A DNA stretch of 64,000 nucleotides from Apteryx mantelli (taxonomy: Eukaryota > Chordata > Aves > Apterygiformes > Apterygidae), in assembly GCF_036417845.1 (NCBI RefSeq), contig NC_089981.1:84051268-84115267 (forward strand), given 5' to 3'. The translations under genes were made by a program, and so were the position numbers. Within the stretch, counting starts at the first letter, position 1; every line of letters begins with the position of its first letter. Below are positions 46,201 to 61,200 of this stretch, one piece after another. Below the pieces are notes generated by a model that had not been told where the DNA came from, did no database searches, and saw only the letters and a list, made by a program, of their open reading frames with translations.

Positions 46201-49200
46201 CTTGCATTTCTCTGCCACCGCATGCACGTCCAAGCCCTGAGCTGCCCCCAAGCCCTGCTGGGACCTCGCACCGCAGCCCAAATGACAGAGCTCCTGCATG
46301 TTTCCCTGCTACGTCTAGCACGATTGCTAAGTGCTGATGTCCCAGAAAGGAAGGTCCTCTCGGCCACAGGGTGGAACGAGGTAAAGTCAATTCTTGGTTT
46401 CAATCCTCCATAGCCTTGGGCCAGCCCTTGAGACGGCTTCGCCCTATTAATTTCAGTGACTCAAGCCCAGTGATTAAAGTTAATTTCATTAACATCGCAG
46501 TGACTTCAGCGACAGAAGCCAAGCAGAGGCTGTGCGGGATTGGAGCCCAGGTGCGTGCAGTTCTGGTTCAGCTGGGCTGAACCATCCCCCCCGGTCGGGC
46601 GTGGGAACATCTGCAGAGCCCTGGCACAGAGGACGGGGACAAAATGAGTTGGTGGCCACCAAGAGCACCCAGACCTCTGAGGGATCTGCTTTCCTGAAAG
46701 CTTAGACATTGCTGCCCTGGGTTACATGTCACAGGGGCGTCTTGTGTGCCCAGGCTCCCGACAGGGAAGCAGCAGCTCAGGGCAAGAGACCACGTCTTGC
46801 CCAGCACGGCATGGAGATGCTCCCAGACTGAGTCTCACAAATCCCTAGAGCGCTCCTGTCCTCCTGGCACAGAAAGGGCCTTTCCCTAGAGCTGCACAGT
46901 TCATTTTATAGCCTGCATTTACTACCTACCTTGTGACTTGGGAAAAGCACTTAAAGAGATGCTTAAAACTAAGTACATAATTAATCTCAGGTCTGTGCAC
47001 TACCTAGGCAGAGGTTTGCAGGCACTATCACAACGCAAATAGCCAAGTACCATGAATAACAGACCCACAACAGCCCTTCTAGAGGGGTTCGGAGATCTCT
47101 CTGCAGCACACGCCCTTTTGCAAGCTGCAGCCTAACGCTGAGCAGGTGCTGAGCACTGCGGTGCATTCACACGGCTGCGTGATTTCTGAGCACCCATTTG
47201 CTCAGAGCACGGGCAGAACGGCAGCCACTGATGCCCAGGCCCTAGGGACATCGTGTCTCAGGATAACTCCAAGTCGTTTTCTGAAAAGGGCTCAGGACGG
47301 AGACCAAGGAGGAGAAGTCCCTGCTCCTTCCCTATTTGCTCAGGACAGAAACCCATTTTCAAACGCCACCGCTAGGGAAATGCCACCGAGTCGCTAGTGC
47401 TTGGCTGGTTTGCAATTCTGGGTGGGCTGGAGGCAGAACGTTGCACATCCACCTGGCCGAGCAGGACTCAGGAGAAGGCGACCACGGAGCAGGTTCAGAG
47501 AAAAGGAAGAGCTAGGAAACGGTGCGAGTTAACAAGCCATTTGCTTATCGCCCTTCTCCGCAGAGACGGGCCATTCACATGGAGCTCCCCCAGCCCTCTG
47601 CCCTTTCCCAGTCCTGTGCGAGGCGTCCTGCCGCGTGTGTATATTATTTCAAGGAGCACAGTCTAAATCCGTGTGGTGTTGTGTGCATGGCAGTTATTTA
47701 AAGAGCTGCATTGCAGGCAGCACCGAGGCACGCCGCCAAGCACCTCCCTCCCCACGCAGGGACCGCAGACAGGGGAGACAGCCATGAGAGGGGTGCTTTT
47801 AGCTCCCTGTCACTTGGTTTGCTGGCAGGCATCTGCTGAACTTGATCGCCCAAGCCGAGAAACAGGTCCGAAGCTTCCCTGCCCTCGGGCCAGACTTGCC
47901 CTCCAAGTATCGGAGCGCAGCAGTACTCAAGCGTGCTGGGGAAGGCTGGAAAAGACACCTCAGGTGCGGTCACGCGCCCTGGGGACCCGAGGGAGGTCTC
48001 GCACTGTTTGGCTCGCACCCAACGGTGGTACCACGAAGGGTCAGTGAGCCGCAACGGATGCATGTGCCGTGCTCAGGAGGGTGGCTGCAGTGGCAGCGGT
48101 AACGGCAGCAAGGTTCCCAGGCCCGGGTGAGATTTCAGCTCTTCTTTCCAAATCTCCCTTCTACATGCTATTGCAGCATCTTCCGCCAGTCCCCTCCCAG
48201 TCTCTGGCTCCACAGAAACAAATCCCAGCTTCATCCCAAGTTTTGCTGTCACCAGGCCCTACCTGCTCTCTTAAGACCCCTTCCACATTTCACCCACTGT
48301 CTCCGTTAAGCTGAGCTACGACTCCACAAGGCACATTTCAGCGCCAGGGACTTGGCAGCAACTGCCCTCCTGAAGGTCTACAGGATGTGGTTTGCTGCAC
48401 CTGGGCCTCCTGCCATGCCTGAGGCAGGTTTCTGCTCTTCAAAGCGTCTTTGCTCCATTGAGCGGCTCCATCTCTCGTCTCCCCGCCACAACCCCCTTTG
48501 GGTGCTCTCCCCAGCTGAGGCGCAGGCGGGTGCCACAGCTCTTCTTGCAGCGCGCAGGACCTGCCCCTTCTTGCTGGCCATGAACCCAACCAGATGCTTC
48601 ACCCAGCAGGACCGAGGCCAAGCCGAATTATTTTTAAATTTAAATTTCTGCCTCGCAATAATCTAGTATACCAGGCGATTAACTGACTCACGTTGACCAG
48701 CCAGAGGGCAAAACATCCAGCCAGCACACCAGCTTTCTATTTTTGCTTCCTTTCCATTTCCATCTCCTGTGCCCGCTAATCTATTCAGTAAGCGTTAGTC
48801 AAGATCCAAAAATGCTGAGGGAGAGAGTCAGCACCTTAGTGACCTATTCCCAAAATACGCAGAGGCAGCACATGCTTCAGCTTAGTTTTGATATTTGCCC
48901 TGTTCTAATCCACCTTGATCTTTCCCTAGATTAGTCTCCGGAAGAGATTAAATTCTCAGGTTCTCTAAGAAGCTTATGTGTTGGGTCCTTTCCTTCCCTG
49001 TAGCACCGTCCGAGCCTGTGAGGAGCAGGACAACCTGCTCTCCTCTCCTCCCAGCAGCGAGGCCGAGATGCAGCAGGTGAACACAACTTTTACAGCACCT
49101 CTCCTTGCTTTTTCTCTTACGTTCCTGAAAACCTCATGGCTTTTGCCCACTAATGATCCTGCCTAGGGTAAAACAAGTGTCTAATTTTCTTCATGTGCTT

Positions 49201-52200
49201 TGATGCCTTCCAAACTGGGGCCATATTGCTCGAAAATGAGATTAAAAAGCAGAGACTTTTGTCTGTTGTGTCATTATTTTGGTTTGGGATTTGTTTTGTG
49301 TTCAAAGCTCACATTTTGCTCTGGGCTCACTACAAAAATAAAAGAAGAGATCCACCCATGGTAGATGTGGGTAAAAGTTAGTCCTTTTTGGCCAGAGAGG
49401 GATATAAATTTTCCACCCAATACAGAGACACCAAGCAGTTGCTGCTAAGAGCAATCCAAAAATATTACCCAACTGTGGCCACATCTGGGGGCTATTTTCA
49501 TACATTCCCTGTCATTTCTTTAGAGATTCATCTTCAAGATACGGGCGTGTTCACACTGCAACACATGCGGTCAGGTGCGTGAGGGGAGAAACCTAGCTGT
49601 TAACTATCATTTCAATGCAAAGGCACAGGCATGCAAATGAGAGTATAAACCAGATCGAGTCCATCTGGCAAATACAGCATCAGAGTGAGGTGATGGCAGG
49701 AGATGTGCTTCGAGACCACGCGTGGAAACCGAGCGCGTTCAGAACGGCTACGCGTTGCCCCAGTCGCCCCGCGCGCCCCGGGCCGACCGTTACCTGCTGT
49801 CTTTGGTAGGCGGAGAAGGTTCTTTCAAGGTCTTCCAGGTCTAGGATTTTAAATACTTTCGCGTCATCGATCTCGGTCCACACGGTGCCCACCAGCTTGT
49901 TCTGAAACACACCGAGAGCATGGCAGGGCGTACGTCCCGGCACCACGCCGGCGCAGCCGTCCCGGCGCCCACCTGCCCCCCACGCCGCCCCGCTCCGCCG
50001 ACGGGCACGAGGTGCGACAACCTCTGCGAGCGCGAAGGGGGGGCGCCCGCGGCTCGGCTTACCTCCGGCAGCTTGGACCAGTTGAAGGACTTGAGGGCGT
50101 TCGCCGGCTGCGGGATGCTCTTCTTCTTGAGGGCCAAGCCCAGCGGTGCCCCGGGGGGAGGCAGCACCCCGTCGAGGGGCGGGGGGCCGGGGGGCGGCGG
50201 GGGGCCGCCCGGCGGGGGCGGTGGTGGCGGCGGCGGGGGACATCCCACCAGTGGCAGCGGCGGTGGCGGCGGTGGCGGCAGCAGGAGGGATCCTGGAGCT
50301 GGGGAAGGCAGAGGCCCACCGGGAGCTCCTGGGGGCAAGGGAGGTCCTCCGGGGACGGCGGCACAGGTGGCCCTCTGGGAGAGAAGGAGGGGAGGGACTG
50401 GTCACACGGGGGGGGGACACCACTATCTGAACCCCAAGGCTGCCCCCAGGCAGCACGCTCATCTGGTGACCACCGTCCTGACCCACAGCAGAGCCTGAAG
50501 CGGCCGCTTCCTCAAGACTGGGCTGCTGGATGGCTCCAAGAGTCAGGCTGGGACACACCTCAAGGATGGCAGGCTCTTATGGGGAGAAAAAACGAATTTA
50601 ACTGCATGGGGGGCACTCAAAAGCTGGGCACTCTCGACAGAGGCACGATGCAGCTGGAGAGGCGAAATCGTCCCGTCCCCAGAGGCTTGGATGCTCTCCC
50701 AGCCGGAGGCTTTCTCAGCCCCCCAACAGCTCGGCCTCCAGAATTTGCCCCGGGTGTTTGCAGTTCGCTGCAACGAGAGGGGATTCGGGATTTGACCATA
50801 AATGGGAAGGAGGCTTGGGCTCTCACCCGGCTCATCTCGTGGAGCTGTGCCGTGAGATCGGCCACCTGCTGCTTGACCTGCTTGTGCTCAGTGGATTCCT
50901 TCTCCAGCTTCTCTTTCATCTTGTTCAACGTCTGCATCATTTCTTCCTTCTCCTGGGCCTTGGCATCGCACTCCCGTTCCTTCTTTTCCAGCTTCTGCTG
51001 GAGCTCGCTGTGCTCTGAAACAGCCCAGCAAAACAGCCCCATGAAATCACTTCTGGATTGCAAATACTCCCTTACTGCAAATAGCAGTGTGCAGGGGAAT
51101 AAACCCTATGCTGCCCTGGAGAAAAGGAGCACGGTTAAGAAAAGGGAGTCTGCACCGTGTGCTTAACACCCTGGCCAGGGTTTTCCACTGCACCGCGGAC
51201 TTTGAGACGTGATGCCCAAGAAGGGATCCAGCAAAGGTGTCTCCAAGTCACAGATGGAGAAGTCCTGACCCTACTGGCAGCGCTGCTGAAACGTCCTGGG
51301 ACGTCCAGGGTCATTATTTCACACACTGCACCTTTGAGAGCTGCAGTGTTTCAAGAGGCAAGAAGTCAGGCGTCTTGACCCAGTGGTGTATGCCCAACCC
51401 TGGGTATTTTGGGGCTACACACTGATCCTGGCTCTCTTACCCGACTTTAGTGCTTCACTGAACCAAAACCTGAGTGATTAAGGTCAAACACGTTGTATGA
51501 AAAAGGAGGGACATCAGGACTTAAATCCGTGCTCAGAGGCTTTGTTAGATGAAGACAATTTCCCTGCCAAGCCCAGATACGTCATTCCTGACCTCCTCAT
51601 TTATTCCGATATATACAAATTAACCTACAAAACAGCAGCATTTGTCTTCTGATCAAGAAAAAGGAGGATGAATGTAATTGTAAAAACCAAACCCTTGTTT
51701 TTTCATAGTTTCTATTTTTTTTAAATCTAACAACAGCACATTTTTGTGGAAAATCAGATCTCCTTCTCCCCTAAAGACCCCAAGAAAAAATTAATCTCTG
51801 CTTCAGCCATTTCCATTGTAAGCCCTATGGCAAGGTATAATCTCAGCCAGTGAACAAAGTCCGCAGAGAGTCCATCCAGTTTAAGTGTGTATATACATTA
51901 TCAGTTTAGCTTATTGTACATGCTAAGTTTAAAGCTAATGTCTTGTATCTTTTTTATCATTCACCTTTTCGCATTTTTTCCGCTTGCTCTTTCCACTGCT
52001 TAACTTCATTTTCATTGACTAACCTAAAAGAAAAAAAAACAAGTAGTGTTACGAAACTATCTCAATACTGTGAGCAAGCAAACATCATCAGCAACAAGCA
52101 GGACTGAGCGAGACTGTAAAGTGAGATCCATGGCTGTTTGTCCAGGTGCAGTTCCCAAACTGGTATTTCTAACACCTCCCCTCTGCCTCCCCACAACTCC

Positions 52201-55200
52201 CACCAGCCAGCTTTTGCACGCTAAGATGCACTGCCGTCTCAGCAGCTCTGGGGTCCTGGCCAACCGAGGAGCAGAAACTTCACTGTGCAAGCAGTAAGTG
52301 ATGAATAAGTTACAGTCAAGGGAAACGGTTCACCGACAGTGCGGAGGTTGAGTTTAATTCACTTGCACAACTCATCGAATGGGTCCAAACAATCCAAATC
52401 TGCCAGCGATAACCCCCAAACCTCCTCGCCTACCCCCTGTCGCAAGCAGCCCTGAGCAGGAGGCGGCGAAGCCACGTCAGCCCATTTTGGCACCGCTCAG
52501 CAGTGGGCGACAGGGAGGGAGGACGAGCACTTACATTCGGACGACGTTTTTAATGTTGAAGTTTTCCAGGGGGGTGGCGTCGGGGTCCTGCCCCTTGTCA
52601 CTCTGTATGACAATCTGCTGTACAATCCTGTCGAGCAATAGCCAGTACTGGACAGTGTTGCCGCTTCTTTTATCTGAACGGGAAGAGGGAGAGAGACTGA
52701 GAGACTGAATAGTCCCCCGGCATGTGCCACCCCGCAGTAGGTGCAGAGAGGAAAAATCTACAAAGGAACGGGGAAGAAGGACAGAGAGGCCACAGCCTGC
52801 TCAGGTGCCCTTTGAGAAGCCCACGGGAGGTTTGGGCTGCCCGTTATCCGGACGCGCCGTGCGAGCCCTGGGGAGGGACAGGCAGGGCCATGCAGACCCC
52901 GCTGCATGGAGTCTGCAGAGAGCCCGTCCAGTTGGAGCGCAGCCTCCCTCCAGCTCCCGGCGCAGAGGGGAGAGGACCTCCCCGTTGCCCTCGGGGAACG
53001 GATCTGGGCTACAAAGCCCCAGATGGCCGCTGGTTTCTTCTGCCCACCCCGGCAGAGCGATGCGCCTCTACTCACAAGGCATTTGGAGGCAGTGGTGGAG
53101 GATAGACATAAAGTGCGGGTACGCTTCCGTGTGAGTCAGCCTCTTCCTCGTCAGCTCAAACATCTGAGTTGCACTTTTGGTGTCTATGTGAACCTGTGGA
53201 AAAGAGCGCAGCGAGGTCAAGCCACCAAAGCGATGGCTTCTGGGGGTTTTCAGCAGCTTCCCCAAACCAGGGCCATAAGCCCAAGGAAACAAGTTGAGCC
53301 CAGTCCAGCTCAGAGCCAGAGCGAAACAGGGGACGTAAGACATCAGCAGTAAGAGGACCCTTTAGAGAAGGACCTGCCCCAGGGTCTCCCTCTCTGGGCA
53401 CTTTCTGCACTGATGAGGAATCTCCTCTAGTGAAGCACCTCTGCGCAGCAAAGCGGTGTTGTTACAGCCTGCCCCCAGGACGAGCCAGGGCACAGGGAGG
53501 ACAGACACCCTGAGTGCCTGCTCTAGCGTCCAAAGCGACGCAGACCCTGACTAGATCAGCCATGGCGCGAGGAAGAAACACCAGGTTAGGCAGCCGTTAC
53601 AGGCACCAAAACCAGCTCTAGCTCCTTTCCTCTGCCACCTGAACGCGGCCAGGTCAGGCAGCCCTGTAGAGACAACCTGACGGCTCATAGCCCTTCTACG
53701 GAGATGCCACAGTAGATGATCTGAATATGGTCCCTGAGTTTCTCAGGGCTGAACTCCAAACCCTGCGAGCCATCCCCTCTGCCTGAGAGCACGTTGTTGA
53801 CAGACAAACAACCCCAAACGCAATCAGGTGAGCAATATAGCCTAGAGAATAGCAAATAGCACTGATGCAGCCAGGGGAGAAGAGGGATGAAATGGCTGGA
53901 GTGCTGCTGGATGGTGGCTGGGACAGAGCAGGTGAACAGGAGACAGATCTCCAACCACCAAATTTTATCCAAACAACCATACTTTGTCCCTGTCTACATG
54001 GGTGCTTTTAAAAGGAAACCTGACATCACGTACCAGTATCTACATCAATAATGTTCATACTCACCAGTTCAAATCTTTTGGCAAATTCCAGTTCATCTTC
54101 ATTTCTAAGCATTTCAAAAAAATCTAAATGCCTGAGGAAAAAGAAAAAAGACTGTTTAAACAGATATGAATACTACAATGAATAAACTGCAGGCAGCCAA
54201 TCTGGAGCAACTTCCAAAGCAGTCAGCTAGCAGACAACAGTCTAGAGAAAAACAGGACTTGAAACACCAGCAGCATCTACGGTCTAGAGCTCCAAGAGCT
54301 CCACATGTTCAACTTCATCCTAGCGGGCTTGAGAAACCAGCTCAGAAACACAGAGGGCAAAGTAATTACAGCCTCTCCAAGGAGTCTTTTGGGAAAAGGA
54401 TAGCACTAGGAGGAGGAGCACTGACAGAAGTCTTCCAGGCCTGTGATAGACACCCTTCCTGGTTCAGCCACGCGTTAGAGTGCAGTGAATAGAGCTGATG
54501 GGTCAATGTGCACACTGGCCCTTGGCAATGAGCAAGGTGCCCCCAGGATATCTAATCAGGGCAGGTGTCAAAGCAAGTTGATTGCTCCTGTTCCCACTGC
54601 AGTAGGTGGGGATTTGGCAGGTTTCTTCCCTCCCTCTTTGGCTACAAAAAGGAATTTCCTCAAGAGGAGCCAGATCTTCAGTCTAGACCCACCAAGTCCA
54701 AAACCCAGAAAGCAAGGACGTAAGGAAAGGGCAAGTAACCAGGGGACTGTTGGTCACTACTCACCGGTCTAGGGTTGAATTTTCATGCTCTCTTAGTTTA
54801 TCAATGACGGGCTGGATTCCCAGCATGAGAAATTCATATCTCAGATGGAGTCTGAAGTCCAGGCTTTCCTGGAAAGGATAGTTGTGGAGTCAACATAGCA
54901 AGATGCTTTTCCTCTAAAACCGTATTAAAAAAAAAAACAACAACAAGCAAAACAGCACCCTCTCCAAAGAGCCCCGCAGCTCACCACGCCTGCCCCCTGG
55001 CTCAGCACGGCGTTAATGAAGGACATGATTGCTGTCTTGAGGTTCACCTCGTCCCGATACCGCCCCGTGCTCTTGTCCAAGTCATTGATCAGCGTCTGCC
55101 AAATACACGACATAAGTTAATAGGCTGAAACTCCCAACGCACGCTCCCCAAAACAGCCCCTCTACGCTGCACAAAACACCAGCTTCCATGTACATTAACA

Positions 55201-58200
55201 GTTCCTCGTAGTGCCCCTACAGCCCCCATAGCGACCCACTTGTGAGGTTTTGCGGCTGGACAAACTGCGGCAAGCTGTAACACTGCCCATGTCAACACCT
55301 CCATCTGCTAACACCGAGCTGCTACATCAGCCCATCCGGATGTACTGCAGCCTTGCAGACCTGCAATCCTAGAGATCCTGAAAAACCGAGCCTTGCTCTG
55401 GGGATGGGAGGTCTTACAGAACTGTTTCCTCATTTTTTTCTCAGCCATGGCTCACATCAGATACGGTATCAGAGTATCACAACTGCAAATGGCTGAAACA
55501 AATCATTCATAAGCTGCATTTAAATATCCAGGAAGAGGAAGGCATAAAAATGGCAATTTGAGCTTTCCAGGGAGGCCCCAAGTAGAGGATCACCCAGCGC
55601 CGGGGGAGGATTCACCCAGAAACAGAGCGAGGGGTGAGCTGAGACCCACCTACCTGAAACCGAGTCCGCTCGCTGGCGTATTTCTGGTAGTGCAGCATAG
55701 CCTCCAGTACCTTTTTGTGACCCCCGGGAACCAGGCACACAGCGCCCATGATTTCCAGCACTGCCACCTTTGTCTTAATATTCTCCGTGCTCAGACTCTG
55801 AGCAATTACATTAATACTCTCCGAGTGGGCCAGGACATGAGCCCGGCCCAGGGAGTTGTTCATTAGTGCTTTTATACATCCAATGAGCGAGGTATGTATT
55901 CGAGACTCTGCTGTCTCATAGTCCATGCTTTTGAGGAAGTTCAGAATACACGATAAGCCATCTAGGTCGATGAACCGGGTTACAAACCTGTCAGAAAGAG
56001 GAGAAATTTGCTTTAAAACCAAATGCTAAGGCACCCTCTATCCGCAAACAGGGCTGACCTGATTATTCTGGTAGAGCTAGAACTGTCTTATGTACTTTTT
56101 CCTGCTGTGGACTTCGGATAGCAAAAGACCTTCACGGCTCCTAGGGCTCAGAGCACAGGGACGGGAGAGTGGAAATATCTATCCATTTATTCGGTGCCCG
56201 TTTCTGCAGCATAGGCATCCACACACCATCTGCACACAGGCTGTCTAGAGATAGGACACTTGGAAAAGGAGCAGCTAACTCGGCTAACTCATCCCATCAG
56301 CAAAGCCCCAGGGCAGAGGATGGAGTCTGCCACGATGCAGCAATGCTACTGCAAAACCTTCCCAGTCCCCAACTTGAGTCTTAAATCACACTCATTTGGG
56401 ATCAGTTCTGCATCAGACCGCTTGCTAGCCTTTCTGCCTCCCGCTACCTTTCCTTGCCTCACCACCCACATCTTTCTTCTCTTCTGTTATGCACATCTTG
56501 CAATTTTTTAAGTAGGGTTTTCAGATTTTTATGATGACTTATAATGCTGCTTAATGGAAAGCAGACAGCCAAAGCATGACAGCGCCCATTGCAGATTCAA
56601 CAGACCGTGCAGATGTAACACACTCTCCTTCACTGCATGCTGTTCACGCATTTTAGGATCTCCCTGCCTGATACCACTCAAGCTGGGTGTACTCTCTTTT
56701 AGCAAAAGGCACTGGCTCAGGAAGCCAAGGAGCCAAGAATATCCCAGCACTGGGATGATTTTAATTTACAACAACGAAGGCTGATGCATAGCAACAGAGG
56801 GGGTAACTGCAGTCTCAGTAAAAACTGGTTTATGTAATTTCTAAGTGTGCTCTTATTCCAGCCGAATTGAATAGTAAATTTGATGTTTATTTCCTCGGGA
56901 GCAAAAGCAGGTCCAACAGGTAACATTTTCCATAGAGCCTGCATCCCACTGACTTCCAGGGAGACAGAGACTCCCAAACCACGTCAGGATTTTGGAAAGT
57001 TTTACTGCAAACTACTGCCGCGGCTGGGTACTACCGCTGCTCCGAAGGTACGGCTGGGAGCGGCATGCCCAAGGCGCTGGGTTTCGTGGGAACTGGGTGC
57101 TCACCCTTGACCCTGGGAATTTCTTACAAAGTGCCACCGCCAAAACCATCACAAAAGGGAAACGTTTTCATCTGCAAACCCTAGCTGTTTCTTCCATAAC
57201 CAGAACAGGTCATGCATTTTTAATGGAACATTTTCCCATCAGAAAATGTCAACTTGAAACATCTTAAAGATTTTGCAGACACGCACATGCAGACTCCAAA
57301 GAAACGCTAGGAAAAAATAAAGGCATTTAGAAAGAGTCCCACCCTTTCTTTGTCCTCCCCATCAAAACCTCCTAGCAGCACTTTGTGCATTTCACAAAAG
57401 CCTGAAGATTTATATGATTTTATTCCATTAAAAATGCAAAAGAAGTTGAAGTCAAAACAAAGGGTTTGGTTGACCAACAAAGATTGAATTTTGGGGAAAA
57501 ATTCAATGTGGAAGGAATTTTTACATTTTGTTCCAATTAGAATAAAAGCAAATTTGAAAAAAATAAAAAAAAAGTTGCCTGATTTCCCTGAACAGATGTG
57601 AAGCTCCTGATGGTTCTCATCTATTAAAAAGACAGAGGAAAAGGAAAAAAAACAAGAAGAGACAAAAGCTGAATCAAAGCAGCGAGTGCCATTCCAGGGT
57701 CCTCGCCTCCTAACTTCCCTCCTCATCCTCAGCAGGCCTCATCCTCCTCATTTATGTTTCTATTTTAAAAAACCCTTTGTCAGAGAGCACAAATCGAAAG
57801 CCACGACAACAGCAATAAAGCAAGGAAACGGAAGAGATTTGCCTCATTGGTTTCGTCCTCAGTGCAGTCTTCAAACTTTCTATTGTTTTATTTCTCTCCT
57901 CCTCGTCTTCTTTTTCCAAAGCAATCAGCGATTTCCTCTGCAAATGGAGAAAGGCAAATTAGAGAGACAAGGCTTCCCTGCAAAGCAAATGCACAGGCAG
58001 GAGAGGAAAGGCAATGCTGGGTTTGCTACTGGGAACCAAAGAGTACATTCAGCAGGTACCACCACAGTCAGGATGGGGGTGAGGCAAAAAAACACAGGAG
58101 GTTAGGGGAAACTGAAAGAAAAATGCTGTTTTATTTGCTGCGTGATGCATGAATGGGGATTTTGAGCTTCCCTCGGCAACTGGGACCTTAAGCCAACTCT

Positions 58201-61200
58201 TAAAAATTGAAAGCTGAGATCTTTGTTCAAATCGCAGGGCGCCAGGAAATGGGGCACTAAGGAAAAACACCCAATATCCGGCAGTCTGCACGGAGACCAC
58301 CTGAACTGGTGACAGCAGGGATGAATGCACCGGTGTAACCAGGCACAAGGAGAACTCACCAGCACACGTGAAATTAAGCCTCTCCCTCTCTTTCACACAT
58401 TACCGTTAGCCGCAAGCTAATATACATTAATGCATTATACAGCAGCGATAGCCTGAACCACATCAGCTCCGTGCTGCTAAAACAGCGTTGCTTATCAGCT
58501 TGTTCCTTCCCCAGACACCTAGATTTTGTTCCAAAACAGCAGGAAACGCGCATCGGCGAGATCCCGAGCAGCGGCAAACAATAAAACCAGGTGGCGTTTC
58601 TTTTGCGCGGGTCCTTTCTCTGATTATTGTTGCTTCTGCCTAAGCGACGTGCCGGTCGGCGATGCAAACCGACAGCTGTCACTGTAGCGGCACCGGGGAG
58701 GATGCTGCCCTGCAGACACGTTTCACAAATGACATCCCCCCCTGCACGCAAGCCACGCGCTCTAAAAATCACCCCGAATTTAGGAGCTGAGCAGGAAGCG
58801 CACAGCTGGGGCGCTGGGCACACACACTTGGAAGACTTAATGCAGGATTTCCTACTGCGGTTACAGCGGCCCAAACAGCTGGTGGTGCTGGGGACAGATT
58901 CCCCTCAATTTCACCCGCAAAATGATGAACACGCTAAATAGCCGTGCAATACCAGCACAGCAGGGAATGCTTGTATTGCACACCGGCAGACAGGGCTCAA
59001 ATCACTGGATGGAAATGTGAGCCAGAACAGCCTGTGCCGTGACCCTGCGATGCAGAGCTTGCGCTGGTGGACTCGCGGACGCGCTCCGAGGGCAAACCTG
59101 CCCATGCCACGTCCCTGCGGCACAACGGAAACGCCGGGTGCTTGAATGATAAAACGGGATGGACGGGGCAGTGGATGCCGCCAGTGTTACCAGTGGAGAA
59201 GGGATATGGCTTGCTCTCTTCTCCCCAGGATTGGGTGAGGCCAACTCATCACTTCAGCAAGCCCTGACAACCAGCTCCACTGCACCGGGACAAACGTGAG
59301 AGCTGGATCACCACCTCGAGAGGACAGATTTAGCATTGTCCTGGAAGTGATTAGTAGGTTCCAGAGTTAACGCCCCACAGGCAGGAATGGAGTCATCCCA
59401 GACAGCCAATCTGCAGCTCATCCAGAGAAGCCTGGGATGGAGGATGCTCATGACTATCCTCCCCCAACCACGGGGCTCAGAGAAACGAAAGGGAAAGCCT
59501 GCAACGCAGGAGAAGAACAGCAGAGCTCGTGGGGGCCAGGATGTAAATCCTGGCATATCCCCTATAACCCACAATGCTCCAGGAAACAAACTACATAAAA
59601 AGAAGAGGTAAATAAACACATCACGGTATCCCACAATAAACCGCCTGGCTGAAGCCTGCTTCCCTGCGCAGGTTCCTCGGATACCGGGGAGCTCTTACGA
59701 GCACCAAAAACCTCCGTGCGTTTTCAGAGGACGTTCCCAGGGCTGGAGCAGCTGCAAAGCTGCACCAGGTGGCTGCAGCAACGCCCCGGCTGCTTTTTGC
59801 AGCATCCGACGGCGGCGGTGCCGTCGGCAGCGCCCGGAGGCGGCCGGAGGAAGCCCCGCTGACACCAGCGGCCCCGAGGGCAGCTAGCCAAGGGCAGAGG
59901 TGAAGCCAAAAAAGGGGGAAAAGGCCAGGTCCAGCGCTTCAGGGTCCCAGCGCATGCGAAGAGCTGCGCTGACCCCTGCATTTAACTGCGCTGCTCTTTG
60001 GCAGCATGTCAGGGCGGCCAGGAGATCAAAGCCAACCTCCAGGCGCTCGACGAGCTTTGATCACAGGCTCTGCTCCGGCTCTCGGCTTCCTCCGTTCCGG
60101 CCTTTCAGGACAGGAACGGCACGCTCCCTCCTCACTCACAGCCCCCATCTCCTCCTCCTCGCCTCGATCCCAGGCTCTCACCCGTGTCCCACCTTCCCGT
60201 CCCCTGCCTATGGCTGTCCCGGGCTCCGTGGCAGCTCCTATTGACCTCAGGGCCAAAACACTGCTCCAGGCCAAATGCCGAGCGCGAAGATTCCTGTCCT
60301 TCTCCGAAGTCAAACGGAGGAGGGGACCACGTGATTAGCTGTGTCCTTCTGGATAGTCCAGGCACTTTTCTAATGTACGACAGCATCTAGGGTTGGGGAC
60401 ATGCAGGTGCTCCAAAAAAACCTCTGATATTGGAAAAGAGAGAGAAAGGGGGAAAAAATGTATGACTTCAACAAAGCCAAGCAGCCCATAGCTTGAAAAG
60501 CACCTATTAAACCAAAGCAGCAGGGTCTCCACGTAGTCTTGTTTGAGCCGCGTTCACTTCTGCAGCGTGCCACTTCTTGGGCTACAGATCACAGCACTAT
60601 ATTCGTCTTGCCCAGCACAACGACAACAAGAAAGCGTTTCATAAAAATACACCTAAAAACGCATGCAGGTCAGCGGGGTGCGCTGGAGCCACGGCAGACT
60701 GCAAGGTCTGCGGTCCTTGAAGAGCGGACAACGCACAGAGTCGTTTATTTGCCACGGCCGCACGACGCAGAAGGGTATCGCGGTAACAAGGCGTTAGCAG
60801 GGATCCAACTTCCGTTGCGGCAATAGCTATTGAAAAAGCACGCGGGCTATCGGCTTCAAAGCAATCGCAGGCGCTTGGTATCTAACTGTCATTTAGCCAT
60901 CTAACAGGTTCCCTAAAAACCAGCCTGATGGCTTTACACTGAAAATCACTGTTTGCCATTAGTCTAGCAGGCTCGCAGCTTGGGGTGAGAAGAAAGGCCC
61001 ACGTGCCTTCAAGCATTTTTTCCTTTTCCCAGCTGCATCTGTTGGCCTAATGAAAGATATTACCTCTCCCGACATTTCTGCTCGCTTAAGTCAGTGGTGG
61101 CTGAATTGCTGGGACAAACTGCAAAGTATTGCAGGCACCTTCAGCGCGCAGTAATTGTTTAGAGGTCTGCAAATTGGAAAGACTGAAAACTACTGAGTGA

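Noticed and set aside
49920-51166. Long plus-strand Gly/Arg-rich frames over the FH1 exon
   Set aside because: They are antisense to the DAAM1 polyproline exon and coiled-coil exon, which have correct splice sites and phases.
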